NCBI GenBank assembly: GCA_015064395.1 | Contig: SVSH01000016.1 | Location: 1 to 42,899, forward strand | Source: Oscillospiraceae bacterium | GTDB lineage: Bacteria; Bacillota; Clostridia; Oscillospirales; CAG-272 | DNA length: 42,899 nucleotides | Direction of reading: 5' to 3' | Part shown: piece after piece, positions 32,024 through 39,433 of the stretch | How positions within the stretch are numbered: position 1 is the stretch's first letter | Layout of the letters: every line of letters begins with the position of its first letter | Notes under the pieces: model-generated | What the model was told of the DNA's origin: nothing | The model's input: only the letters and a program-made list of their open reading frames with translations | The model's database searches: none | Translations under genes and position numbers: made by a program

Positions 32024-32278
32024 AATAGCATCGATGGGAACGAGTAGTTTGCGGCAAGCCGAACAGAGAGCGACCGGTGGCTGAGAGGGGCACGGACTCC
32101 GCATACGAATACATCCCGGAGCTTCGCACCGAGCCGCGACACGGGGTAGGCTGCGACGGGTGCGCCCGTTACGGCGCATGGGTATGATAAGTACCCGCAG
32201 AGCGAGGCGTGCGCGAGCCGCTTCGAAAAAAAGGTGGTATCACGGGCTCCCCGTCCTTTTCGGACGCGGGATTTTTTT
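32024..32278 (+). promoter_or_regulatory. Tyrosine T-box riboswitch
   Basis: The leader of tyrS has the T-box parts in order: GAACGAGTAG near the base of stem I, AGAGAG, the specifier region GAATACATCCCGGAGC in which the codon after GAA is TAC (Tyr, 32110-32112), the T-box sequence AAGGTGGTATCACGGG (32231-32246), then the terminator. Uncharged tRNA-Tyr should stabilise the antiterminator and switch on tyrS. Confidence 0.93.
32248..32278 (+). terminator. T-box regulated terminator
   Basis: A CCCGTCC/GGACGCGGG hairpin is followed by seven T residues, overlapping the alternative antiterminator pairing with the T-box sequence. Confidence 0.88.
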
Positions 32279-32317
32279 ATTTTCACAACACAGATTCTTA
32301 TTTTGGAGGTAACTACC

Positions 32318-33541
32318 ATGCAAATTTACGAAGAGCTGGTCGCAAGAGGTCTGATCGCTCAGGTGACCAACGAGGAAGAAATCAAAAACCTCATCAACAA
32401 CGGAAAAGCAACCTTTTATATCGGCTTTGACCCCACGGCGGACTCTCTGCACGTCGGTCACTTCATGGCACTGTGCCTGATGAAGCGACTGCAGATGGCA
32501 GGCAACCGCCCCATCGCCCTCATCGGCGGCGGCACGGCTATGGTCGGCGACCCCTCGGGCAGAACCGATATGCGCTCCATGATGACCAAGGAGACCATCG
32601 CCCACAACTGCGAGTGCTTCCGGAAGCAAATGGAGAGATTTATCGAGTTCGGCGAGGGCAAGGCCGAGATGGTCAACAACGCCGACTGGCTGCTCGATCT
32701 GAATTACGTCGAGGTACTGCGCGAGGTCGGCGCTTGCTTCTCGGTCAACAATATGCTCCGGGCTGAGTGCTACAAGCAGCGCATGGAGAAGGGGCTTTCC
32801 TTCCTGGAATTTAACTACATGATCATGCAGAGCTACGACTTCTACCGTCTGTTCCAGACGCACGGCTGTAATCTGCAGTTCGGCGGCAACGACCAGTGGT
32901 CCAACATGCTGGGCGGCACCGAGCTCATCCGCCGCAAGCTGGGCAAGGACGCGCACGCCATGACCATCACCCTGCTGCTCAACTCCGAGGGCAAAAAGAT
33001 GGGTAAGACGGCCAAGGGTGCCGTGTGGCTCGATCCCAACAAGACCACACCCTACGAGTTCTACCAGTACTGGAGAAACGTCGAGGATGCGGACGTGCTC
33101 AAGTGCATTCGTATGCTGACCTTCCTGCCCCTGGAGGAGATCGACAAGATGAACGATTGGGAGGGCGCACAGCTCAACGAGGCCAAGGCCATTCTGGCAT
33201 TCGAGCTGACCAAGCTAGTCCACGGCGAGGAGGAAGCCACCAAGGCACAGGCCGCCGCCCGGGCATTGTTTGGTGCCGGAACGGACGGCGCTAACATTCC
33301 TACGATCGAGCTGTCCGCCGCTGACTTTGCAGACGGTGTGGCAGATCTTCTGACGCTGCTGGTCAAGGCCGAGCTGGTTCCTTCCAAGTCGGAGGCTCGC
33401 CGCGCCGTCGAGCAGGGCGGTGTCACCGTAGCCGACGCCAAGGTCACCGATATCAAGGCCACCTTCCCCGTCGCCGATTTCGCAGACGGTATCATCATCC
33501 GCCGCGGCAAAAAGGCGTTTAAGAAGGTTGTTATTCAGTAA
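32318..33541 (+). CDS. tyrS: Tyrosyl-tRNA synthetase
   Basis: Charges tRNA-Tyr. The 407-residue class I synthetase has [15 protein letters not shown] (about residues 32-46, the HIGH-type motif), [11 protein letters not shown] and GGNDQWSN in the tyrosine pocket, and KKMGKT (about residues 226-231) as the KMSKS-type loop, with a C-terminal S4 domain (about residues 345-405). The start is ATG 32318 after TGGAGG; the earlier in-frame ATG lies within the T-box and is rejected. Controlled by the upstream T-box. Confidence 0.96.
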   Translation: MQIYEELVARGLIAQVTNEEEIKNLINNGKATFYIGFDPTADSLHVGHFMALCLMKRLQMAGNRPIALIGGGTAMVGDPSGRTDMRSMMTKETIAHNCECFRKQMERFIEFGEGKAEMVNNADWLLDLNYVEVLREVGACFSVNNMLRAECYKQRMEKGLSFLEFNYMIMQSYDFYRLFQTHGCNLQFGGNDQWSNMLGGTELIRRKLGKDAHAMTITLLLNSEGKKMGKTAKGAVWLDPNKTTPYEFYQYWRNVEDADVLKCIRMLTFLPLEEIDKMNDWEGAQLNEAKAILAFELTKLVHGEEEATKAQAAARALFGAGTDGANIPTIELSAADFADGVADLLTLLVKAELVPSKSEARRAVEQGGVTVADAKVTDIKATFPVADFADGIIIRRGKKAFKKVVIQ

Positions 33542-33559
33542 GAATAGGACGAAAAGTGA

Positions 33560-33585
33560 GGGGGACTTCTTGAAAGAAGTCCCCC
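33560..33585 (+). terminator. Terminator of tyrS
   Basis: A 12-bp stem GGGGGACTTCTT with AAGAAGTCCCCC lies 18 bases past the stop. It is nearly the same hairpin as that after uppP (2397-2426). Confidence 0.7.
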
Positions 33586-33604
33586 TTAAGTTCTGCTTAT
33601 TTTT

Positions 33605-34090
33605 ATACAACTTCTTCTTTCGACGCTCACACTGTGCTTCGCACGCGTTCGCTGTGCTGAAGGGGTGTTCATTCTTTCTCATCCGAGAAAGAACGAACCA
33701 AGAAAGCGGACTTAAGGGCCTAATGCCCTTAAGAAACCCGCAGTGCGAAAAGGTCGTTTCGCTCTCGCTTCACTCATCTTTTCGCAAAAATAAACATCTT
33801 CAGCACTCGCAAGCGCGAGTTAAAAAACTCGCGCTTACTGAAGGGCAAAAACCCTTTAATTTCCTTGCCTGCCGCGCGTGTTGTCTGCCTTGTAGCACAG
33901 CATTAAAAAATTTTATGTCTATCTCTTGATTATCCGTGTAGCGCGGCACGGAAGCGGTTTCCAAAGGCGGCAGCCTTTGGTTCCTTTTCTTTCGCCATTT
34001 CTTTGTGGAACGACAAAGAAATGGCATCCATACCGGCACACCGAGCGCGCGAAGCTGTGCGAGGCCGTAGAAGAAGTAGTAAAAATTTTA
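33605..34090. repeat. Three-hairpin intergenic element, second copy (inverted arms)
   Basis: Left arm: CACTGTGCTTCGCACGCG, then GTTCATTCTTTCTC (33667-33680) with GAGAAAGAACGAAC (33685-33698), then CTTAAGGGC/GCCCTTAAG. The core is closed by GCCGCGC (33871-33877) with GCGCGGC (33941-33947). The inverted right arm has CCAAAGGC/GCCTTTGG and GCCATTTCTTTGT (33994-34006) with ACAAAGAAATGGC (34013-34025). It fills the gap between tyrS and rpsR (33586-34105). No gene. Confidence 0.75.
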
Positions 34091-34105
34091 GTTAATCCCT
34101 CAAAA

Positions 34106-34152
34106 AAGAAAAACAAAAACCCCCGCCTTCAACCGGAGCTCGAAGGCGAGGA
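34106..34152 (-). terminator. Terminator of rpsF-ssb-rpsR
   Basis: On the minus strand CCTCGCCTTC pairs with GAAGGCGGGG, followed by GTTTTTGTTTTTC. Confidence 0.85.
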
Positions 34153-34168
34153 TCTTATTATCTTTTAA

Positions 34169-34447
34169 TTAGTCGCAAACGTAAGGCAGAAGTGCTACCT
34201 GACGTGCACGCTTGATCGCGGTGTTAACCTCGCGCTGATGCTTAGCGCAAGCACCGGAAATGCGTCTGGGCATGATCTTGCCGCGCTCGCTGATGAACTT
34301 TCTCAGCTTTGCGGTGTCCTTGTAGTCGATGAACTCGACCTTGTCAGCACAGAATACGCAGACTTTCTTTCTTCTTCTCGTAACGGGACGAGGAGCGCGG
34401 GCTACGGGAGCCGCTGCATTTTCAACTTTATTATCCATGATCAACAT
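34169..34447 (-). CDS. rpsR: 30S ribosomal protein S18
   Basis: S18 binds S6 and 16S rRNA in the platform of the small subunit. The product is about 92 residues, with an Ala/Pro/Arg-rich N-terminus, then [32 protein letters not shown] and a basic C-terminus. Cysteines at CVFC and CAKH fit the zinc-binding form. AGGAGG (minus strand, 34452-34457) lies 4 bases before ATG 34447; the in-frame ATG 34438 is an alternative with a 13-base gap. Last gene of rpsF-ssb-rpsR. Confidence 0.93.
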   Translation of the reverse strand: MLIMDNKVENAAAPVARAPRPVTRRRKKVCVFCADKVEFIDYKDTAKLRKFISERGKIMPRRISGACAKHQREVNTAIKRARQVALLPYVCD

Positions 34448-34481
34448 CAATCCTCCTTGTAAATTTTAAGCAACGATCTGA

Positions 34482-34943
34482 TCAGAAGGGCAGATCGTCA
34501 TCCGACTTGAGCTCCTCGAAGCGGGGCGTGTCCGCACCCATGGGAGAGGAGAAAGACGGAGTGGCATAAGCGTCGGGGGTATAGGTCTGTCCGGCACCGC
34601 TCTCGTTCTTGCTGTCAACGAACATTGCTTCGTCAACGACAACCTCGGTTGCATAGCGCTTCTGGCCCTGGGCATCCTGCCAGGTGCGGGTCTGGATAGA
34701 ACCGGTCAGGCAGATAGCAGAACCCTTACGGAAGTAACGCGCGATGAACTCGGCGGTCTGGCGCCATGCGACAACGCTGATGAAGTCCGCCTGGGGACCC
34801 GACTGCGTGTCTCTGGACTGATAGCGGCGATTGACGGCCAGCGTGAAGGAAACGACAGAAACGTTGTTCTGGGTCTGCTTCAGCTCGGGGTCGGCACAAA
34901 GGCGGCCGCACAGGATGACTTTATTCAGATTCAGACTTGACAT
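34482..34943 (-). CDS. ssb: Single-stranded DNA-binding protein
   Basis: Coats single-stranded DNA in replication and repair. The 153-residue product has an N-terminal OB fold (LNKVILCGRLCADPELKQTQ, FTLAVNRRYQ, FISVVAWRQTAEFIARYFRKG, to about residue 110), a short flexible linker and the acidic C-terminal tip DDDLPF that recruits partner proteins. GGAGG precedes ATG 34943. Sits between rpsF and rpsR as in most Firmicutes. Confidence 0.96.
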   Translation of the reverse strand: MSSLNLNKVILCGRLCADPELKQTQNNVSVVSFTLAVNRRYQSRDTQSGPQADFISVVAWRQTAEFIARYFRKGSAICLTGSIQTRTWQDAQGQKRYATEVVVDEAMFVDSKNESGAGQTYTPDAYATPSFSSPMGADTPRFEELKSDDDLPF

Positions 34944-34985
34944 ACTCGATAACGCCTCCTTTTACGGATTATAATCGGGAATCGC

Positions 34986-35426
34986 TTATTCTGCGTCGGC
35001 AGCGGGCTCTTCAGCCACGACCTCAGCAGCTTCTGCAGCAGCAGCCTCAGCGGCAGCCTTTGCAGCGGCCTCAGCGGCAAGAGCAGCAGCCTCAGCAGCA
35101 GCTGCCTTCTTGGCAGCAGCTTCAGCGGCGTCGTACTCCAGTCTGATAACCATGCAGCGCATAACGGTCTCGTCGATGTTGGCAAGACGCTGCAGCTCTG
35201 CGGGGAATGCGCCCTCAGACTTGAACGTGAACACAATGTAGTAGCCCTCGTTCATGTCATCGATGGGGTATGCCAGACGGCGACGGCCCCACTCTGCGAC
35301 TTCCACGATCTCTGCGTTTGCGGTAATGGTAGAGGTAAACTTCTCTACGGTTGCCTTTGCGGCATCATCGCCACTTGCGCAATTGATGATGAACATACAC
35401 TCGTAAGAACTAATGATTTTTTCCAT
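34986..35426 (-). CDS. rpsF: 30S ribosomal protein S6 with Ala/Glu-rich C-terminal extension
   Basis: S6 pairs with S18 on the small subunit platform. Residues 1-100 are the normal S6 fold (YECMFIINC, EWGRRRLAYPIDDMNEGYYI, NIDETVMRCMVIRLE). Residues 100-146 are an added low-complexity tail of Ala and Glu with a few Lys, likely helical at first and acidic at the end; the standard protein is about 95 residues. GGAGG lies about 11 bases before ATG 35426. First gene of the operon, with a consensus promoter and a structured leader. Confidence 0.94.
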   Translation of the reverse strand: MEKIISSYECMFIINCASGDDAAKATVEKFTSTITANAEIVEVAEWGRRRLAYPIDDMNEGYYIVFTFKSEGAFPAELQRLANIDETVMRCMVIRLEYDAAEAAAKKAAAAEAAALAAEAAAKAAAEAAAAEAAEVVAEEPAADAE

Positions 35427-35440
35427 ACTGTTTTACACCT

Positions 35441-35516
35441 CCCTATGGACTTTCGACCGTGCCCTCAAATTTGCACGGTAAGGAGACGGGCGCTCCGGCA
35501 CCCGTATCAAATCGGT
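35441..35516 (-). promoter_or_regulatory. Structured leader of rpsF, possible S6:S18 autoregulatory site
   Basis: Between promoter and start codon the minus-strand RNA can form two hairpins: ACGGG...CCCGT with loop CCGGAG, and ACCGTGC paired with GCACGGT. S6:S18 are known to repress their own operon through a leader RNA with a CCG element. The match here is by position and the CCG only. Confidence 0.45.
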
Positions 35517-35545
35517 ATTATAGCAGATTTCTCTTTGTTTGTCAA
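35517..35545 (-). promoter_or_regulatory. Promoter of rpsF-ssb-rpsR
   Basis: On the minus strand there is TTGACA (35540-35545), a 17-base spacer and TATAAT (35517-35522), consensus at all twelve positions. Confidence 0.9.
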
Positions 35546-35625
35546 GACTTTTTTCATTTTTTGATGGAAAAATGCGCTCTTTTTACGCTTTGACACAAGA
35601 ATTTTCCCCTTTTTGGTGTTTCCTC

Positions 35626-35654
35626 TTGCAATTCAACCAAAATTTCGATATAAT
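35626..35654 (+). promoter_or_regulatory. Promoter of the ComEC-like MBL gene
   Basis: TTGCAA (35626-35631), a 17-base spacer and TATAAT (35649-35654), about 38 bases before the start codon. Confidence 0.8.
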
Positions 35655-35692
35655 GGAAGTAGAAAAACACGCGACAGATCGGGAGGTAACCT

Positions 35693-36640
35693 ATGGGAAG
35701 AACGTCAAAACGAATCAAACAGCAACAAAGAAAAGCCAAAAAGATCATCAGTATCTTTATTGTACTGATCGCGCTGGTCCTCTCGCTCGTCGCTTATCTC
35801 AACCCCGAATTGTTCGGGCAGGAGCCGGACGACAACCCCTCGACCGATGCAGGCCTTGGCGAGGACGCAGGAGAGGTGCGTGTCCACGTCATTGACGTTG
35901 GGCAAGGAGACTCCATCCTCTTGACCGCGCCGGGTGGCAACGTGCTGTTCGATGCCGGCGACCTGGCAAGCCGTCACGAGCAGGCCATCAAGAATTATCT
36001 GACTGACCTGGGCATCACCACGCTGGACTATTTCATCATCACGCACCCGGACGCTGACCATATCGGCGGCGCCGATATGATCCTGACGGACTTCACCGTC
36101 AAGAACGTCATCATGCCCGACATCACGTCCAACTCCCAGGCGTTCGCCGCTATGCTGGATGCGCTGGAGAAGAGTCAGGCCAATGTCATTGAGGCCGTGG
36201 CAGGTGAGACGTACACCCTGGGGGATCTGAATCTCAAGATCTTAGCTCCCCTGAAGAAATATTCGGATACCAACGATATGAGCGTCGTCATTCGCGCCAC
36301 CTACGGCCAAGTGTCGATGATGTTCACGGGCGATGCCGAGGGCAACCTGGAGGGCAAGTCCGAGAAGGATATGTTAGCCACCTATAAGGCCTCTGAATTG
36401 GACTGCGACTTCCTCAAGGTGGGTCACCACGGGTCAGACACCTCCTCTTCCCCCGCTTTTGTCCAGGCGGTCTCTCCCAAGATCGCAGCCATCTCTTGCG
36501 GCGCAGGCAACAAATACGGCCATCCGCTTCAAAGCGTACTGGATACGCTGAATGCGGCAGGCGTTGTGACCTACCGCACCGACCTGTCGGGCACGCTGGT
36601 GTTCGTTTGTGACGGCAAGACGATTGAGTATAAGAAATAA
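35693..36640 (+). CDS. ComEC/Rec2-type metallo-beta-lactamase-fold protein
   Basis: A 315-residue protein with a basic N-terminus and one membrane anchor (about residues 18-36), then an extracytoplasmic MBL domain. It has VHVIDVGQGDSILL near residue 64, the metal motif H118-x-D120-x-D122-H123, MFTGDAEGN, and GHHGSDTSSSP. It matches the stand-alone form of the C-terminal domain of the DNA-uptake channel protein ComEC, but the channel domain is absent here. Such proteins are likely nucleases or phosphodiesterases; the substrate is unknown. GGGAGG precedes ATG 35693. Own promoter and terminator. Confidence 0.88.
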   Translation: MGRTSKRIKQQQRKAKKIISIFIVLIALVLSLVAYLNPELFGQEPDDNPSTDAGLGEDAGEVRVHVIDVGQGDSILLTAPGGNVLFDAGDLASRHEQAIKNYLTDLGITTLDYFIITHPDADHIGGADMILTDFTVKNVIMPDITSNSQAFAAMLDALEKSQANVIEAVAGETYTLGDLNLKILAPLKKYSDTNDMSVVIRATYGQVSMMFTGDAEGNLEGKSEKDMLATYKASELDCDFLKVGHHGSDTSSSPAFVQAVSPKIAAISCGAGNKYGHPLQSVLDTLNAAGVVTYRTDLSGTLVFVCDGKTIEYKK

Positions 36641-36643
36641 GAC

Positions 36644-36676
36644 AAAAAGAAGCACCCACGGCGGGTGCTTCTTTTT
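36644..36676. terminator. Bidirectional terminator
   Basis: AAAAAGAAGCACCC (36644-36657) pairs with GGGTGCTTCTTTTT (36663-36676), between convergent genes. Confidence 0.9.
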
Positions 36677-37556
36677 ATATCCTCTCCCACGTCCCTGCTC
36701 TGCCGCGCGGGGCGGCGGGGGCAAGGTAGCGCAGCTCGGTCAGCATGCGAAGGGCGGTGTAGGTCGCCATGCCCCGAATACCGGTGGCCTTGGCGTATTC
36801 CGCCGCCGTAAAGGGAGCGGGGAGTGCCTCGGGGGGCGGCAAAAAGAGGGTGGCATAGTCAGAAGGCGAGGACAGCACGACCTCGTCGCACAGCGACATG
36901 GCAAAGCGGTCGTACCGCTCCGAGCCCCGCTTGCCCTCCCTGCCCCAGCCATTTTGCAGACGGATCTCCTCCACCTCGATCAAGGGGAGAACGAGACGAA
37001 AGCGGGGCTCGGCCAGATAGGGGAGCAGCCAGTACAGCTCGCGCGCTACGTCCCTGGCTTTTCCCCGCTTGGGTGAGCGTCGAAGGGGAGACAGCTCGCC
37101 CGTTTCGGGGTCCATCCAGCGCATATGCTTGATGGCGCAGATGGGGTGAACCACCGTCACCCGAAGCTTGGTGGCGCACAGATAAAAGTGCAGTTTTTTG
37201 GTCAACGGATAAAGCCCGCCCGTCTGTATCTCGATGATCTCGCCCTCGTCGGTCAGAATATCCGCCACGTAGCGATCCCGCGCCCGACGGGTGGCGGCAT
37301 CGGTCAGGTCGGCATAGGCCGAGTTTAACATATCCTCCTCGAGGCGCACCTCCTGCCTCGCACGCTCGGGCGTGTAAAAATCCTTGAGCAGGGCGTGAAG
37401 GCGCTTTTCCTTATAGGTGCCGATGCCCGTCCCTTCCGCGGGACGGTCGGAGTGGCGCTCGGCCTCGCACATCGCGGCAAAGCGCTCTTGCCTTGCGGCG
37501 AAGGCAGTATCCTGCACCTCTTTTTGAGGTGCTTTCTTTTTTTGCTTTTCTGCCAT
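36675..37556 (-). CDS. Conserved protein with predicted PD-(D/E)XK nuclease-like core (DUF8091-like)
   Basis: A 293-residue soluble protein. After a Lys/Gln/Glu-rich start comes GIGTYKEKRLHALLKDFY (about residue 43), then YVADILTDEGEIIEIQTGG (about residue 95) and KLHFYLCATKLRVTVVHPI. The Asp followed by Glu-x-Gln on adjacent strands resembles the PD-(D/E)XK nuclease superfamily and a family I recall as DUF8091; this is pattern recall, not a search. The C-terminal third looks like a winged-helix region (YAKATGIRGMATYTALRML). Its ATG overlaps the ABC stop codon by one base, so it is the fourth gene of the marR operon. Confidence 0.65.
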   Translation of the reverse strand: MAEKQKKKAPQKEVQDTAFAARQERFAAMCEAERHSDRPAEGTGIGTYKEKRLHALLKDFYTPERARQEVRLEEDMLNSAYADLTDAATRRARDRYVADILTDEGEIIEIQTGGLYPLTKKLHFYLCATKLRVTVVHPICAIKHMRWMDPETGELSPLRRSPKRGKARDVARELYWLLPYLAEPRFRLVLPLIEVEEIRLQNGWGREGKRGSERYDRFAMSLCDEVVLSSPSDYATLFLPPPEALPAPFTAAEYAKATGIRGMATYTALRMLTELRYLAPAAPRGRAGTWERI

Positions 37557-39433
37557 CAGGTCGCCACCCCCGCAAACTGATTGCTGTACAGCTTGGCGTA
37601 CTCGCCCCCTGCCGCCAGCAACGTGTCATGGTTGCCCGCCTCGGCGATCACGCCGTCGCGCAGGACGACGATGACGTCGGCGTCGCGGATGGTAGACAGG
37701 CGGTGGGCGATGATAAGCGAGGTGCGGTTTTGCATGAGGTTGATCATGGCCTGCTGGATTCGCATCTCGGTACGGGTATCGACCGAGGAGGTCGCCTCGT
37801 CCAAAATGAGGATCTTGGGGTCAGCCAGCACGGCGCGGGCGATGGAGAGTAGCTGTCTTTGTCCCTGTGACAAATTCGAGCCCGCCTCGGACAGTTGGGT
37901 ATCGTAGCTCTCGGGGAGACGCTCGATAAATCGGTCGGCGTTAGCCATAGCCGCGGCGGCTCTCACCTCCCTCTCGTCCGCATCCAGGCGGCCGTAGAGG
38001 ATGTTTTGTCGAATGCTGTCGCAGAACAGAACGGTGTCCTGCAGGACGATGGCGATAGAACGGCGCAGCTGCTCCTTGGGGATATCGGCGATGGAGATGC
38101 CGTCGACCGTGATGCTTCCGCTATCCGGCTCGTAAAAGCGGGTGAGCAGATTGACGACGGTGGTCTTGCCGCTGCCCGTCGCACCGACAATGGCGATCTT
38201 TTGTCCCGGCTTGACCGAAAGATCAAAGCCCCGAAGCACGGGTTCACCCGGCACGTAGGAAAAGTGAACGTCGGAGAACTCGATCGCTCCCCGCATATCC
38301 TCGCGGCAAAGCGAGCATGTGCCGGCGTCGATCTCGTCGTCGCTGTCCATGATCTCGAAGATACGTTCAGCCCCCGCAAGCGCGGTGAGAATGGCGGAAT
38401 ACTGGTTGGCCACCTGATTGACAGGCATGGTGAATTTTTTGGAATACTGCAGCATGGCCTGGAGCTTGCCTGGCGTGAGCGGGCGGCGTCCCGTCAGCAT
38501 CATAAAGCCTCCAAGCACTGCCACCGCCACGTACTGCAGATTGCCGATAAAGTTCATCAAGGGCCCCATGATCGAGCCCCACACGCGGGCGGAGATACTG
38601 CTCTTTCGCAGCTGATCCGAAACCTGGCGGAATTGCTCCACCGCCTCACTCTCCTTGCCGTAAGCCACCACCGTCTTATAAGAGGTGACCATCTCCTCGA
38701 CCTGGCCGTTAAGCTGTCCGAGCAGCTTTTGCCGACGGACAAAATACTTGCGCATAAATTTACCAAGCAGGGTCGAAACGGTGATAGACAAGGGGATGGT
38801 GACCAGCGTGATCAGCGTCAGCTCCCAGCTGTAATAGATCATCATAACGAGCGCGCCTACGATGGTGATGACGCAGGAGATGAGCGTCGTTACCGACTGG
38901 GCCACAGCGTTGGAAACGTTCTCGACGTCGTTGGTCATGCGCGACATGATATCCCCATGTCGGTGACTATCGGTATAGGAAATGGGCAATTTCGAGATTT
39001 TGCGGAACAGGTCGCTTCGCATGGCATAAATGGTAGACTGAGACAGCTTGGCTGACAAAAGCGACTGGCACAGGTTCATCAGAGCGCCAAACACAAAGGC
39101 GATGCCCATAATCGTCAGATACGTAAACAACGCTTGCAGGTCGATGCTCAAGCCCTCGTCCGCCACCTTGATGGTATCAATGGCAAGCTGTTGGAACATA
39201 GGACCCAGCAGATCGACCACTGTCGTCATGAGCATAAAGAACAGCAGAACGACCAAAAGCATTCCGTTGCGTCCGATGTAGCGAAGCAGGCGGGCAATGG
39301 TCTTGCGCATATGCTTGGGCTTTTCTACGTTCATGCGGGCATTAGGACCGGCACCGGGACGTCCCGGGCGGAAGTCAGGCATAGCCCCCGCGCCGCGCGA
39401 CGTATTCTGAGGAGGTGTTGAGGGTCTGTTCAT
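37556..39433 (-). CDS. ABC exporter half-transporter, catalytic subunit of a heterodimer
   Basis: A 625-residue fused permease-ATPase. A Pro/Gly/Arg-rich extension (residues 1-40) precedes six transmembrane helices (about residues 50-340). The nucleotide domain has Walker A GATGSGKTT (about residue 415), the variant signature LSQGQ (about residue 513), Walker B ILILDEATSS with the catalytic Glu, and the switch His in AHRLS. It pairs with the following-described partner, whose own site is degenerate. ATG overlaps the partner's stop (ATGA). Likely a multidrug or lipid exporter; the substrate cannot be read. Confidence 0.9.
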   Translation of the reverse strand: MNRPSTPPQNTSRGAGAMPDFRPGRPGAGPNARMNVEKPKHMRKTIARLLRYIGRNGMLLVVLLFFMLMTTVVDLLGPMFQQLAIDTIKVADEGLSIDLQALFTYLTIMGIAFVFGALMNLCQSLLSAKLSQSTIYAMRSDLFRKISKLPISYTDSHRHGDIMSRMTNDVENVSNAVAQSVTTLISCVITIVGALVMMIYYSWELTLITLVTIPLSITVSTLLGKFMRKYFVRRQKLLGQLNGQVEEMVTSYKTVVAYGKESEAVEQFRQVSDQLRKSSISARVWGSIMGPLMNFIGNLQYVAVAVLGGFMMLTGRRPLTPGKLQAMLQYSKKFTMPVNQVANQYSAILTALAGAERIFEIMDSDDEIDAGTCSLCREDMRGAIEFSDVHFSYVPGEPVLRGFDLSVKPGQKIAIVGATGSGKTTVVNLLTRFYEPDSGSITVDGISIADIPKEQLRRSIAIVLQDTVLFCDSIRQNILYGRLDADEREVRAAAAMANADRFIERLPESYDTQLSEAGSNLSQGQRQLLSIARAVLADPKILILDEATSSVDTRTEMRIQQAMINLMQNRTSLIIAHRLSTIRDADVIVVLRDGVIAEAGNHDTLLAAGGEYAKLYSNQFAGVAT

